A DNA stretch of 64,000 bases, from positions 9,808,867-9,872,866 of the forward strand of contig NC_084760.1 of assembly GCF_028858725.1 (NCBI RefSeq), read 5' to 3'. Position 1 is the stretch's first letter; every line of letters starts with the position of its first letter. This document shows, piece by piece, positions 34,726 through 45,784 of this stretch. The position numbers were made by a program, and so were the translations under genes. The notes below the pieces were generated by a model. It was not told the DNA's origin and did not search any database. It saw only the letters and a program-made list of their open reading frames with translations. Source of the stretch: Colius striatus (Eukaryota > Chordata > Aves > Coliiformes > Coliidae).

Positions 34726-36383
34726 GTCCCATGGGCCCTGTGGGAAGTAAAGTGCCTGGTAATGGGTACTTAAGAGTGACAGAGAAGGAAGCCCCAGCAG
34801 TGGGGAGTGGTGTCCAGAGTGCAGACAGGAGCAGATCTGTACCCTGGCCCCAGCAGCAGTGGGAGGAGGAGCTTTCCCTGTAGGTCCAGGGGAAAGCAGG
34901 CAGACTCTGCACAGCCCAAGAAGCTGACAGCTGGGTGAAAGGATCATGCCAGCAAAGGCAACAGAGGGGGAACTGGCCTTCAGAAAGCCCCAAGCAGAAG
35001 CCTCAGCCTTAATGACTGCTGTGTGTAACACTAAGCCTTGCCTTTAAGAGGGTGGCCTTAATTTCAGGATGTCAGCTCCTTGTTCCCATTCTGGACAAGA
35101 AGTTACAGTAATGAAAAGGACAGTTCTGTGTGAGCAGAGAGATGGTTGGAGGCCAATCGATGTGCTTCTTTGCCCCAAACAGTTCTGCCCAACTTGCAAC
35201 TAAGGAAAAACATCTCTTTGTAGCAGGAGCTTTTTGTTACAAAAGTGCCTGTGCCATGTCCTACTCAAGCCCAGGATTTCTTACAAAGCCCTGTGACTCC
35301 TTCAGGGGTATCTCCTTGCCTGGATGGGGGTACAGCTGCTACTGGGAATGTGACTGAGCCTTCAGAAACTTTCCCCATGGGAAGTTTGCACTGTGATTGC
35401 ACTGGAGAGCAGATAATTCCCTTCCCCTTGGAGCAGATTTTTAAAGATTTGAAGGCTACTAGCATGTCCTGCTTCAGAAGTTCACTCTTCAGGGTAAAGA
35501 ACCTGATTCATTTGCCTTGGAACACGTTTTTAAGCTGTTCCATGCACCCACATCAGGTAGTTGACAGACTTAATGGCTATGTCTTGAGTGGCAGAGTCCT
35601 CCAGCCAAGGCCCACTGACACTGAGCTGCAGGACTAAATCCCTCCATGTGTTTTGTAGGTTGCAATTCTCCTTGTGCAGCCCTCTGAGGTGCCTACCTTC
35701 TTCTCAGCACTGCTTTACTTCCTACAGAAGTGCTAGCAGGCAAACTGCTTTCCATCCTGCATTTGTGCAGCAGAATATTCCCAGCTCAGTGAGATGCTTC
35801 CTACGTGGCCTTCCCGAATCCACTTCTGCAGATTGCATCTCCCATTCACCTCGGGTACATTCAAATTCTGACCTCATTTGCACCTGCTAAACTTCCCACT
35901 GCAATGTCCTCCACAGACTCCCACATTTGTTACTGTCAGAGCTGTCAAGCACATCAAATTAGCTATGTAAAAAGGTTCAGAAGGTCTAATCCACCAGGCG
36001 TTTGCAGAAGTACACCTTTGGGCAGGTGGTTAACTGTACACATTGAATTGATGAGAGCTGTTCATAAGCAGCTGTATTTACATACTTGAATGTCTGAAAA
36101 ATAGGTGCTGACTTTTAAAAGATGCTGGTCACTTTGTTAAGGAGAAGCAGAATGATACTTTCAGGCAAGCTGTGCCAGAGGTCAGTTTGATAGACCTAAT
36201 GTAATTAAACAGACATGAGTTTGGTCTGGTAATGTTGGGTTTTTATCATGGTGTCTTCCCACTGTTTGACTGTTTGATTTCAAGTAGCTTTGAATTGATT
36301 AAAGGCTTTTCTCACTTTTTGCTTTGAGATCTTCTTCTTCCTTTTTAGTAGACAAGACTACTTCCCTTGTGTCCCAGGAGAGA
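34726..36383. other. Intronic DNA, no gene seen
   Basis: ORFs up to 134 codons (34627-35031 minus, which begins in the CR1 tail) show no known domain. Confidence 0.5.
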
Positions 36384-36852
36384 TCATAGAATCATAGAAT
36401 CACGGAATGGTAGGGTTGGAAGGGACCTTTAGAGATCATCTAGTCCAACCCCCCTGCAGAAGCAGGTTCACCTAGATCAGGTTGCATAGGAACATGTCCA
36501 GGCAGGTCTTGAAGACCTCCAAGGAAGGAGACCCCACACCCTCCCTGGGCAGCCTGTGCCAGGGCTCCCTCACCTCACACTGAGAGAGTTTTTTCTATGT
36601 TTAAGTGGAACTTTTTGTGTTCCAGCTTCATCTCATTACCCCTTGTCCCATTGCTAGATACCATCAGATAAAGGATGTCCCAACCTCCTGACACCCACCA
36701 TTTAGATACTTGTAAATATTAACAAGATCCCCCCTCAGTCTCCTCTTCTCCAGACTAAACAGCCCCAGTTCCCCCAGTCTTTCCTCATAAGGAAGATGCT
36801 CCAGTCCCTTGATCATCTTGGTGGCCCTGTGCTGGACTCTCTCCAGAAATCC
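36384..36852 (-). mobile_element. CR1 LINE fragment
   Basis: Minus-oriented and well preserved: GATCATAGAATCATAGAATC, GGGACCTTTAGAGATCATC, CCTCACCTCACACTGAGAG, then ORF2 end text up to GTGCTGGACTCTCTCCAG, where it stops. Confidence 0.95.
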
Positions 36853-38739
36853 AGAGATCCTTGTATCTTAAACATATCACACTCTTCTAGGGAGGTTACA
36901 CTAAATCCAAACCCCTTGGTCAGAAGAGGTGCTAGTGCCAGGTTCCCCTTCAACATACTCATGTGATTGCTAGCAAGGGGCACCTGGACTTCAGCAGAAA
37001 TACTAGGATCAGGGAAACATGAGATTTAAAGCTGACATTCACTGTCTTTAGACGGCCACTTGGTGAAGCTGGTGAAGCTTTTATAGCAAAAGAAAAAAAA
37101 CCCAACCAAAAAAGCTTCAAGGCACATCACCAACAGCAACAGGCTCAAGCTCAGAGCTGCTAAACCAACATTGCCTCTGCCTGAATGTTCCTGAAGTTAT
37201 TAACTAACAATACAAGCAAAACTGCATCTTAACTTCTCTTGGAGCTCTTAAGGCAGGCACACTTATCTGCTTCCTGAAAAGAAAAGGAAGATACCTGAAG
37301 GTACAAATTATTTCAGCACGCCCAGGACTTTGTCAGCAGAGGGAAAACAGTTAAGTACAAGTCTTCTCTAATTTTTGAAGGAATCAAAGGGCACCTTTTA
37401 GAAGAGTCAAGCCATTTAAAAATAAATGCTACCCTTTGGACATCTTAATTATACAACATTCTCTTTTTTTTTCATGCTGGGAAGTGCTCTGGTGCCTGGC
37501 AATCATCTATGTATCTGGTGCTTGACAATCATCTGTGCAACTGGTACTTGTAAATTGATTGCAGATCGCAGTTTTACCAAATAAGTGGTTCTGTCTTTGT
37601 TTTGCTTTTTATTTGTTGGAGGTTTTTTTTTAATTGCATAGATCATGCTGCCCTCCTCAGTCCTAAAGTTTGAGAGATGGCTGAAAAGCAAAGGTAGGCT
37701 GGAACCAGTCCACCATCACAGAGGGCTACCAGCTCTTGCTACTGGTAGATTGTGATCTGCATTGCAAGACAGAGCCAAGAACAGCTTACTCCATACTTAC
37801 CAGACCTCCTAAAAATCACAGGAAAGATCTACAGCACTGGTGATTCCCTAGTTCTTATGCAAGGGGGCTGGTGTTACTGTTCAATCAGTGATTTCCCTGA
37901 TTTGGTCTGCCTTGAACTTTCAAATATGTATGATTCATAGGACTGAATGCTACTCAGAGCAGTACTTCAGCCCTGGTTTGGGAAAGCACAGAAGCACACA
38001 TTTGCCTTCAGCCTTGCCTTCAGTTGCTGAGTAATTCCACCGAAGCTCATGGCATCCAAGCTCTCACTTGAATTAAACAATCACTGTGCTGGGTGGAAGA
38101 TGTACTTGCATGTTTCTCTACGGGAAAGCAGTGCAGCTTCTATACCCTCAGAGTTGCAGGTTTGGTGGGGGTTTTTTGAATGCATGATTACATGCCAGTT
38201 CCAGATTTGTTCTTTAGAAATGGAAAACTGCAGGAATTTTTTCCAATAAGATTCCCAGCCACCAGCAAACACATTAAAATACAGATGAAATGCCCTATGC
38301 TTTTTAACAGCTCATCATTTAGAGGGAGCATGGACCCATGTTTGGTGGAACATTGGCTATAAAAAATAAAATGAACTAGTCCTGCTCTCTGCTCACCACC
38401 TCTCTTCCCATATATAAAATTCATGAAATACATCCCTCCTCCCAAAAAAACAGATGACCAAGAAACACTCTGTATTCCACCTGAAGCACATTTTGGGTCA
38501 CAGAGACTAACAGGTAGACAAACAGTTCAACAACTGTATTTCATGCCCCCAGAGGTCCAGTCCTGAAGTGAGGTGGGTGCACAATCTACCTTGTACAGCT
38601 CTGAGAATAACTATTTTCACACCTTGTGCATCATTCCAGCACTCAGCTCCCATCCAGGCGTGGGAAAGCAGAGGGTAGATACCTGCCCTTTCTACCCATG
38701 GAAAGAAAGGGTGAGGTACTTGAGAGGACCGCACCGCAC
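36853..38739. other. Intronic DNA next to the CpG island, no gene seen
   Basis: ORFs below 90 codons apart from those running into the island. Contains a 26-bp tandem repeat of about 2.5 units at 37489-37560. Confidence 0.5.
37489..37560. repeat. 26-bp tandem repeat, about 2.5 degenerate copies
   Basis: Units start at 37489 (CTGGTGCCTGGCAATCATCT), 37515 (CTGGTGCTTGACAATCATCT) and 37541 (CTGGTACTTGTAAATTGATT). Confidence 0.75.
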
Positions 38740-39103
38740 CGCGAACATTGAGTGAGGATGCCCCGGCAGCCCAGGAGAGCCCGGTCCTGCCCGGGACCAC
38801 AGAAGCGCTGGGGATGCCGCGCTCGGCAGGATGCCTGTCGCACACCCCTCGCAACGAGCTTCCCATCGGCACCACAGCCCCCAGCGGGAGCCCCGCAAGG
38901 ACTCGCCGGGACGCCCACGGGAACCGTCTCAAGCTCATGGGGGAAGACTCAGGAGTAACTACAACCGCCGCTCCGCCAGCGGGTTTCCGCCTTCCAGCCC
39001 GTCCCTTCGGGGCAGCAGCTGGGGATGCCAACCGGGGCTCCCCGCACCCTCCCGGGGAACCCCGCACGGTCCCCTCCCTCCTCCCGCAGCCCCGCGCACT
39101 CAC

Positions 39104-39210
39104 CTGGGCTCCGGCGGCAGCGGCTGCTATCGCCCCTGGGCGGGGGTGGTTGCCCCGGGGGTGCAGGGCAGGGTCCCGCCGCCGCCTCCCCGCGGCGCGG
39201 CAGCCGCCGA
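39104..39210 (-). other. HTR1E: Candidate non-coding exon 1 of HTR1E
   Basis: The 3' edge is set by CAG|GTGAGTG on the minus strand (donor GT at 39102-39103). The 5' edge is a guess, placed about 30 bases downstream of a TATA-like GATAAAT at 39237-39243; CpG-island promoters often have spread-out start sites. Non-coding because the main ATG is in the next exon. Confidence 0.4.
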
Positions 39211-39236
39211 GTGCGGCGCTGCCCCCGGGCACTGCG

Positions 39237-39264
39237 ATTTATCGGCGGCGGCGGGGCGGGGACG
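39237..39264 (-). promoter_or_regulatory. TATA-like motif next to a GC box (core promoter candidate)
   Basis: Minus strand reads CCGCCCC-type GC boxes, then GATAAATC. Spacing to the presumed exon 1 is right for a minus-strand start near 39210. Motif evidence only. Confidence 0.3.
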
Positions 39265-39905
39265 GGACGGGACACGCCGTGCGGAGCCACCTCGGGGCGC
39301 GCCGCGGTTGCGGGCAGCCCCCGCTGCCTCTCCCGCCCCGCTGGGCGGGGGGAGTCGCCGGGGCCGGGCCGAGGCGAGGATGCGGCGGCTCCGCTCCGCT
39401 CCGAGCCGAGCCAGTGGGGACACGGCGCCGCCCCCGCCCCGCCGCGCCCGCGCCCGCCAGGGGGCACCGCCGCCCGCCGGCTGAGGGCACCGGCAGGGTG
39501 AGGAGCCGCGGGCCCGCGCCCCGTCCCGCCGCCGCCGCCGCGCCCCGCAAGCGCTTGTCCCTCGGCCGGGCGCGGCTGCCGCCGGTGCGCGGGCACGACC
39601 CGCGGCAGGGACGCGCGGGGCGCGGAGGGGCCGTCCTTCCCCTGCCTGCGTGGAGCCGGGCGGCTGGGCACGGGGAAGCGAGGTGTGCCCCTGGGCAGAG
39701 CTCGTCCGAGACTGCTGGGTTCGGCTTCGCGCACTCGGTTTGCCCTCTCCTGGCAGCCCGTCCCTAAGCAGCAGTCGCCGAGCCGTGCGGGAGGAGGTGA
39801 GCTCCTGGACCAGGCGGGGCCGGAGCGAGAGCCCTGTGGATTTGCGAGCGTCTTTTGTCCTGGTAACGTTGCACCCACGCTGGCCAAAAGTCACCCGGTT
39901 CCGCA

Positions 39906-40346
39906 TCGTGTACTGTGTACAAAGCGATGTACATTATGTGGAAGGGTGTTACAGAGAGCTTAGATGCCGTAAATGACTCCAAATCTAGTAGCTTTTCTCT
40001 CCGAGGATGACATAATTTCCACTAGTCACAACGCCTACTTTGTGAAATTCAACTTTGATGTTGTATTTTCTGCCAAATTAGATAGGATGGAAGCTTCCCT
40101 ATATATCAAACAATTAGAATAAAATGCCAGAGGAAAGTCTTCAAAGGTTTCTGCTTTTCTAAGGAAGGACAGGTGCATGGGATGCAGGATAAACAAGAGG
40201 TGAAGACCCTCTGCTTTGTCTAAGGAAGTTGTCTCTAATCAGAAACCATACTATTTTGCATAGCTTTAGAAACTTTTGGTTTAATGTGGAGTGATACTGG
40301 TACTAAGTCTCAGTTCTCCTGCTTTACTGAAGGAACAGAGAAAAGA
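39906..40346. other. Upstream flank of the CpG island, nothing recognised
   Basis: AT-rich; no gene or repeat seen. Confidence 0.5.
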
Positions 40347-40748
40347 GATCACAGAATCTCAAGGGCTGGAAGAGATGTCAAAAGATCATCCAGTCCAACC
40401 CCCCTGCCAGAGCAGGACCACCTAGAGTAGGTCACACAGGAACTCATCCAGGTGGGTTTGAATGTCTCCAGAGAAGGAGACTCCACAACCCATCTGGGCA
40501 GCCCCTTCCAGTGCTCCCTCACCTGAATAGGGAAGAATTTTTTCCTTGCATTTCTTTGAAACATCTTGTGTTCCAGCTTGTACCCCTTGTCCTATCACTG
40601 GCCATCACTGAGAACAGCCTGGCTCCATCCTCCTGACACACACCCTTTACATATTTGTAAACACAAATGAGATCACCCCTCAGCCTCCTCTTCTCCAAGC
40701 TGAGGAGCCCCAGCTCCCTCAATCTTTCATCAGAAGGGAGATCTTGTG
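40347..40748 (-). mobile_element. CR1 LINE fragment
   Basis: Minus-oriented: GATCACAGAATCTCAAGGGC, GACCACCTAGAGTAGGTCAC, then 3' UTR and the start of ORF2 end text (CTCAGCCTCCTCTTCTCC). Same subfamily as 16830-17452. Confidence 0.94.
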
Positions 40749-42262
40749 CTTTCTGGTGAAATATGTGCAAGGCTTCTGAAGGGCTTCACAGTCTAAAACA
40801 AGAGTGGGTGCTGGATGGCACAGACCAAGAAAAGTTGATCATATGGTCATACCCTCCTCATGTTTTGAACAACAAAGGAATGAGATTCCTGAGCATTTTT
40901 TATGGTCATTGGTTCTGCAGAGAATTTCTGTCTTGGACTTTCTATAGTGTTTCTGGCATCTCTTACTTTTGTTTGGGAGTTAGAGGAGATGAGATTGCTG
41001 TGATGTGTTCACACAATGTCAGCCATAGCACAGCCATCATCTTCAGTGCCATCTAACTCCATTCTGGCACATGTCCCAGGCAGTGACTCTGCATCTCACC
41101 CATCCTGCAGCTACAGGTAGAACAAACTTCCAGGGGCAGGAGGTGGCTGTATCAATCACATACACACGGAGAGCCCTCTGTCCAGGATGCCTGGCAAAAT
41201 ACAGATTTGACAAAAATAAAAGTGATATTATTCTAATATTAAGCATGGAAGAAAGGATTTAAACTGAGACAAAGGGCTGTTAATGAGAGGCACAAACATC
41301 AGTCACTGACAGCTGAATGAGTACAAGTGGATCGGAAGCTGGGTGGAGTGACAGCCCAGAAAGCTTCACATTAAGTCAGTCAAATCCCATTATTCCTTAG
41401 ATTTTTAAAAATAATTAAATTAATTTCATGTGACTGTGAAAGGAGCTGAAATGACTGCCAAAAACTGCTCTTGTGACAGGCTACAGAGGCAGGATTAGTC
41501 AGTAATTATGGCACCAAGCTAGTGCTCAAGAGAGGTGAGTTAAGAGCTTTGTGTCTTATTCTGCCTAGCTCTGACTGACAGCAAAAGGACTCTTCGTGCC
41601 CACAAAGTGGTGCTGGGGACAAGTACCCAGGTAGCATGGTAGGGAGGTATCATAGGGACCATCTCTTATAGCATCCCAGCGATGCTCTTCAGATCTGGTC
41701 TGTGACATCCTGGGCGTATTTGTAAGTGGATGATACAGGACACGTTGAGCTACTTCCTTTCAGATAGTCATATATATGTCTTACTGTGAAAAGAAACGTG
41801 CCTTTCAGGCAAGATTTCATGTGTCTCCAGGCACGTGTGCATGCATTCACTCACTCAAGCACACTTCCACCAGGCCCTCTTCTTATGGGCTTACCACAAT
41901 CTCCCTTTTGCTTTGGTTCTGTATCATTCAGATACAGCTGGTTATACTGAGCCGTGCTGTCTTTGGCAGGAAAAACCCAGCAGGGAATGGTTGTCTGGTT
42001 GTTACCTGCACACATTTCTTCTTCTCTTTTGTTGATGTTTTGCTCTTCTCCTTTCCTGATCCTTTATTCGTATTCAAGTTGTTGCTTCTTTTCTAGAAGG
42101 ACATTGGATTTGTCACCAGGTGTGTCTCTGAACAGCTAGAAAAAGCTGCCAGAGAGGCTGTCAGCAGTGTGCTCTGTAACCCCCTCCCTTCTGTCTGCAG
42201 GGCTCACTGCTCAAATGTTAATGTGCTGCACGTGGCATTCATCTGCCTTTTGCTTTTGACAT

Positions 42263-42482
42263 CGTAAGTTAATCATCTGAGTGCAAGCTCATCACCTAAG
42301 GCTTGTCTCTCTGTAGTTAATGGAGAGAACTAGACACCTCCAGAAGGCAACTCATCTCATCTATCTTAGGTGTCTATGTGAAGATGAAATGAGTTGCCTT
42401 TTAGAGGTGCCCATTTCTCTCCACTGAGTCCAAAGGGAGCTCAGGGTGACTCGCTTAGATGGAGATGATTAACGTTTAGACG
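42263..42482. repeat. Long imperfect palindrome (hairpin, possible old palindromic MITE)
   Basis: The core arms 42321-42362 and 42382-42423 pair at 36 of 42 positions around a 19-base loop. Pairing resumes further out: GTTAATCATCT at 42268-42278 is the exact complement of 42463-42473. Weaker pairing may reach about 42205 and 42535. No coding potential. Palindromic non-autonomous DNA transposons look like this, but I do not recognise the family. Confidence 0.7.
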
Positions 42483-43268
42483 TGCTACAGTGAGGTGAAA
42501 TGAATCTCACTTCTTTTGAGTAGTTCTGGTAGTCATGACCTAGTGGAGATTTAGAACCCCTCGAGACTTTTCTGCTTATCCTATAAAATCCTAGCTAGGA
42601 GCACATCTGAGCTGCTTTGCAGTTTTCTGGCAAATAAAAGCAGCACTGATCAGTCAGGTTAATCCCAGTGCAATAGGACGATGCTACTCAATGAAGGGGC
42701 AAAGAAATGTTGTTCAAGCAGGTTCCAGAGGTGCTGTCTTGCTACGGGCTGCTCCCACCCACCTGCCCATCTCTGCATCGTGGCTGAATGCACAGAAACA
42801 GGAGACTCCAGATCCACTCTTACCTGTGCCTAAACAGGTTCTTCTTCAGCATCAGAGTGATTCAAGATTAGTTTTAAGGGCTCTTGCATCTCTCTCTGAA
42901 GCACCATGTGTTGGCTATGATGAGATGTGGTACAAGGCACTCACTAGATTCACCGTAGTCCTTCTCTCAAAGCTGCCTGTTTCCTGAGCTCTGGATGACA
43001 CCCCGTTATCTTCCTAAGGAGATAATCCTCTTTAGCTTTCTATGAAAAAGTGATCTGTTGTGCTGTCAGTGCCCAGTAATCTACTACACTGTAATTACTC
43101 CTCATAAGCAAGTTAACAAAACAACATCCTCATTTTATTTGGATTAATTTCTGCAGTTAAGAGCTGACAGATGACATCAAAAACACCGGTGTAAACTCTG
43201 TGTATTTTTATGTTTGGGCTTCTCAGAAATACTCCAGGCTTATGTTTTCCATTGATGCTATCTGGTCA

Positions 43269-43317
43269 TAAGTAGTTCTAGGTTTCTACTTCTAGAAGTA
43301 GAAACCAGTGCTACTTC
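43269..43317. repeat. Perfect 26-bp palindrome with partly paired flanks
   Basis: 43281-43306 (GGTTTCTACTTCT and its exact complement) has no spacer. Outside it, AAGTAG near 43271 pairs with CTACTT near 43311. Confidence 0.85.
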
Positions 43318-43967
43318 TGCAGGGAAGAGCAGAGCTGCCCTTTTTAAAAGCGCTGTCCTAATAAAAGCTGCTGAAATTCAAAACTTGGCAGGATCCTATT
43401 CCTTAACAAGAACTGGTCATTAGTTTGCTGCTGTTCTGTGGTTCTTCCATGTCCACGTGTCAGTGCTGCTACCTCAGATGCTTTCTGGCTCTGATAAGCT
43501 GCCTGGTGCTGCCAGCACTGTTTCACTTCCAATGGAGCCAGCGCAGTGTCCTCTTAGCCACAACGCTCTGGTCAGGAGCAGTGCTCAGAGGGCACAGCCC
43601 CAGCATGCTCCCATCTCACAGGCAATGTGTTAATGTGTGTGGCACAGCATGGGCATGGCGCCTTCTGGCTCTGCTACTTTGGGGCAAAGCCTGTGTCTGA
43701 CTTGTGTATTACTGCAGTGGTCAAAATAACTATGTATTAGCTTCTGCTGTACACTCCTCTGGGTGTTTCCTTTCCATTTCAGAGGTGTTGTTAAATGCTA
43801 GGCAAATGTTGCCCATACTTCATCATCCTCTCATGGCTATTTTGCAGGTTTGTTTACCTTGTAGCCTCTCTTCTAACCTCAGCAGCTTGCTCTTGTGCAG
43901 ACTGTTCATTTACTCCTCATGGCTTGTATGGAATCTGCTTTGGTTAGTGTTTCAGTAAAGTCTGAAT

Positions 43968-44635
43968 ATGATATCATAGAGTCATAGAATGGTAGGGGTT
44001 GGAAGGGATCTCTGGAGATCACATAGTCCAATCCCCCTGCTGAAGAAGGTCCATCTAGATCAGCTCACACAGAAATGTGTTCAGATGGGTTTGGGAAACC
44101 TCCAGAGAAGGAGCCTCCACACCCTCCCTCACCTCAACTGGGAAACAGATTTTCCTCATGTTCAACTGGAACATTTTGAGTTCCAGCTCTTGTCCAATAC
44201 CCCTTGTCCTGTCACTGGAGATAACAGAAAAAAAGTGTCGCCTCATCCTTCTGACATCCATCCTTAGGTACTTGTAAATGTTGATGAGGTTTCCCCTCAG
44301 TCTTCTCCAGTCTAAACAGCCCCAGGTCTCACAGCCTTTCCATGTAAGGGAGATGTTCCAGTCTTCTCATCATTTTCATAGCCCTGTGCTGGACTCTCTT
44401 CAGCAGTTCTCTGTCCCTGAACACAGGACTCCAGATGGGGCCTCACCAGGGCAGAGTAGAGGGGGAGGAGAACTTCCCTCGACTTGCTGCCCACATTCTT
44501 CGTAATACACCCCACTGAATTTAATATACTCCATTCTTAATATACCCCACTGAATGCCATTGGCCTTCTTGGTCATGAGTGCACCCTGCAGGCTCATGGT
44601 TAGTCCCAAGCTGTGCTCCACCAAGGCTGACATTT
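43968..44635 (-). mobile_element. CR1 LINE fragment including part of ORF2
   Basis: Minus-oriented, from ATATCATAGAGTCATAGAATG through 3' UTR into ORF2 (GGGGCCTCACCAGGGCAGAG, then GGCCTTCTTGGTCATGAG and GCTCATGGTTAG). Contains small deletions and a duplicated short segment near 44510-44550 (CACCCCACTGAAT...TATACCCCACTGAATG). Confidence 0.93.
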
Positions 44636-45689
44636 GTCACGGTCTTTTTACTTGTGCTCTACAGCATTCAAGCTTCAACTACCCTGAATCATACCTGCTG
44701 AGATGTGGTTTCTACAAGGTGTCTGTCTCATCCTGCCTTGTCCAAGTCTCAGCAGGGCAATAGTGCTGCAACATTTTCTTGCCAAGCATTGTGCTGTTCT
44801 GTTTTATATACTTCCCTGGAATATATATTTGGCAAAGATGTAAAAAAAGGAGTAAATACAGTAAAAGGGTCTTCAAAACTCCACAGAAAAATGCACTTGC
44901 AGTGTGTATTTGAAATGACATATTTGTTATTGGTGTAGGACTTTCTGTGGACCCCTTTTCAGACTTTATAAAAGCCCCTGGTGTTGATTAAACTGTGGTC
45001 AAACACACACCACATTCTGCTCTTGACAGAGGACTATACTTCTTATACATAATTATGTTTTAAAATTTTGCTGCAAATAACTAGTGGATGAAGAAACTAC
45101 CTGAAATTTAACACACATTTCTGTGGCAATAAAATGAACTGAATGGGATGTTTCTTGCAAACCTTTTACCTTAGGGTGACTATCCAGGGCTGGAACATTT
45201 ACAGCTCTTAAACTGAATTGGTATTTAAACTTCAGCTTTGTTAAAAAGTCATTCAGATTTCATACCAAATGCATTCCATGACTTTGCCTGTATAGAGAGA
45301 TTCTAGAACAGCAGTCAGTATATTTGGACACACTCAGAATCTCTGTGCTAAAAGAGGAGTGTGCTGAAGTATGCAATTTAGTCCATCTTGTACAGTGACT
45401 GGATATTTTTTTCCACTTCAGTTTTTTTTTTATAATTTAGTGCTGTTCTGACAAGCCACACACAAAAAAAAAAGCTTCTAAATGACTTTCATATTGCTAG
45501 ATAAGGAGTAGCTAAGCCAGTATCTTAACACCTCAAAAGTCTGTATCTTTTCAGCTTAATAGAAAACATCTGTGGAGATACCGAGCCAATAATTGTGTTC
45601 TGTTCCTGTTCAAAATGTGGTCACACAGAAATTGCACAGAAGAGAAAAAATGTGGTTAGAGTGGTGATAAACAAAATCAGTTTCACACT
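44636..45689. other. Upstream intergenic DNA, no gene seen
   Basis: ORFs below 80 codons; AT-rich with several short homopolymer runs. Confidence 0.5.
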
Positions 45690-45784
45690 AAGGGGTTGGA
45701 CTGGATGATCTCTAAAAGTCCCTTCCAACCCCTACCATTCTATGATTCTATGATTCTATGATTCTATGATTCTATGATTCTATG
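45690..45784 (+). mobile_element. CR1 LINE 3' end with expanded terminal repeat
   Basis: Sense-oriented: AGGGGTTGGACTGGATGATC, CCCTTCCAACCCCTACC, then about six ATTCTATG units, more than any other copy in the window. Confidence 0.95.

Larger units (their letters stand above)
2805..39103 (-). other. HTR1E: Inferred large 5' UTR intron of HTR1E
   Basis: Bounded on the minus strand by a perfect donor (CAG|GTGAGTG, intron starting at 39103) inside a CpG island and by the acceptor ending at 2805. No other gene with recognisable coding sequence lies between them. In mammals HTR1E also has its coding sequence in the last exon behind a long 5' intron. The join itself is inferred; no transcript was available. 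Confidence 0.5.
38740..39905. promoter_or_regulatory. CpG island, likely HTR1E promoter
   Basis: An abrupt change from AT-rich DNA to very G+C- and CpG-dense sequence, the only such block in the window. GC boxes include GGGCGGGGG at 39138-39146, GGGGCGGGG near 39251-39260 and several in 39335-39460. It contains a minus-strand splice donor ending the presumed HTR1E exon 1 at 39104. Long ORFs here (up to 339 codons) are compositional, since stop codons are rare in such sequence. Assignment to HTR1E rests on orientation, the donor and the absence of another gene. Confidence 0.7.
40749..43967. other. Upstream intergenic DNA with two palindromic structures, no gene seen
   Basis: ORFs up to 106 codons, none recognised. 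Contains the long imperfect palindrome at 42263-42482 and the perfect 26-bp palindrome at 43281-43306, listed separately. Confidence 0.5.

Noticed and set aside
38507-39906. Long overlapping ORFs in the CpG island (up to 339 codons on plus, 312 on minus)
   Set aside because: They overlap on both strands and in several frames, are rich in Ala/Arg/Gly/Pro, and reflect few stop codons in GC-rich DNA.
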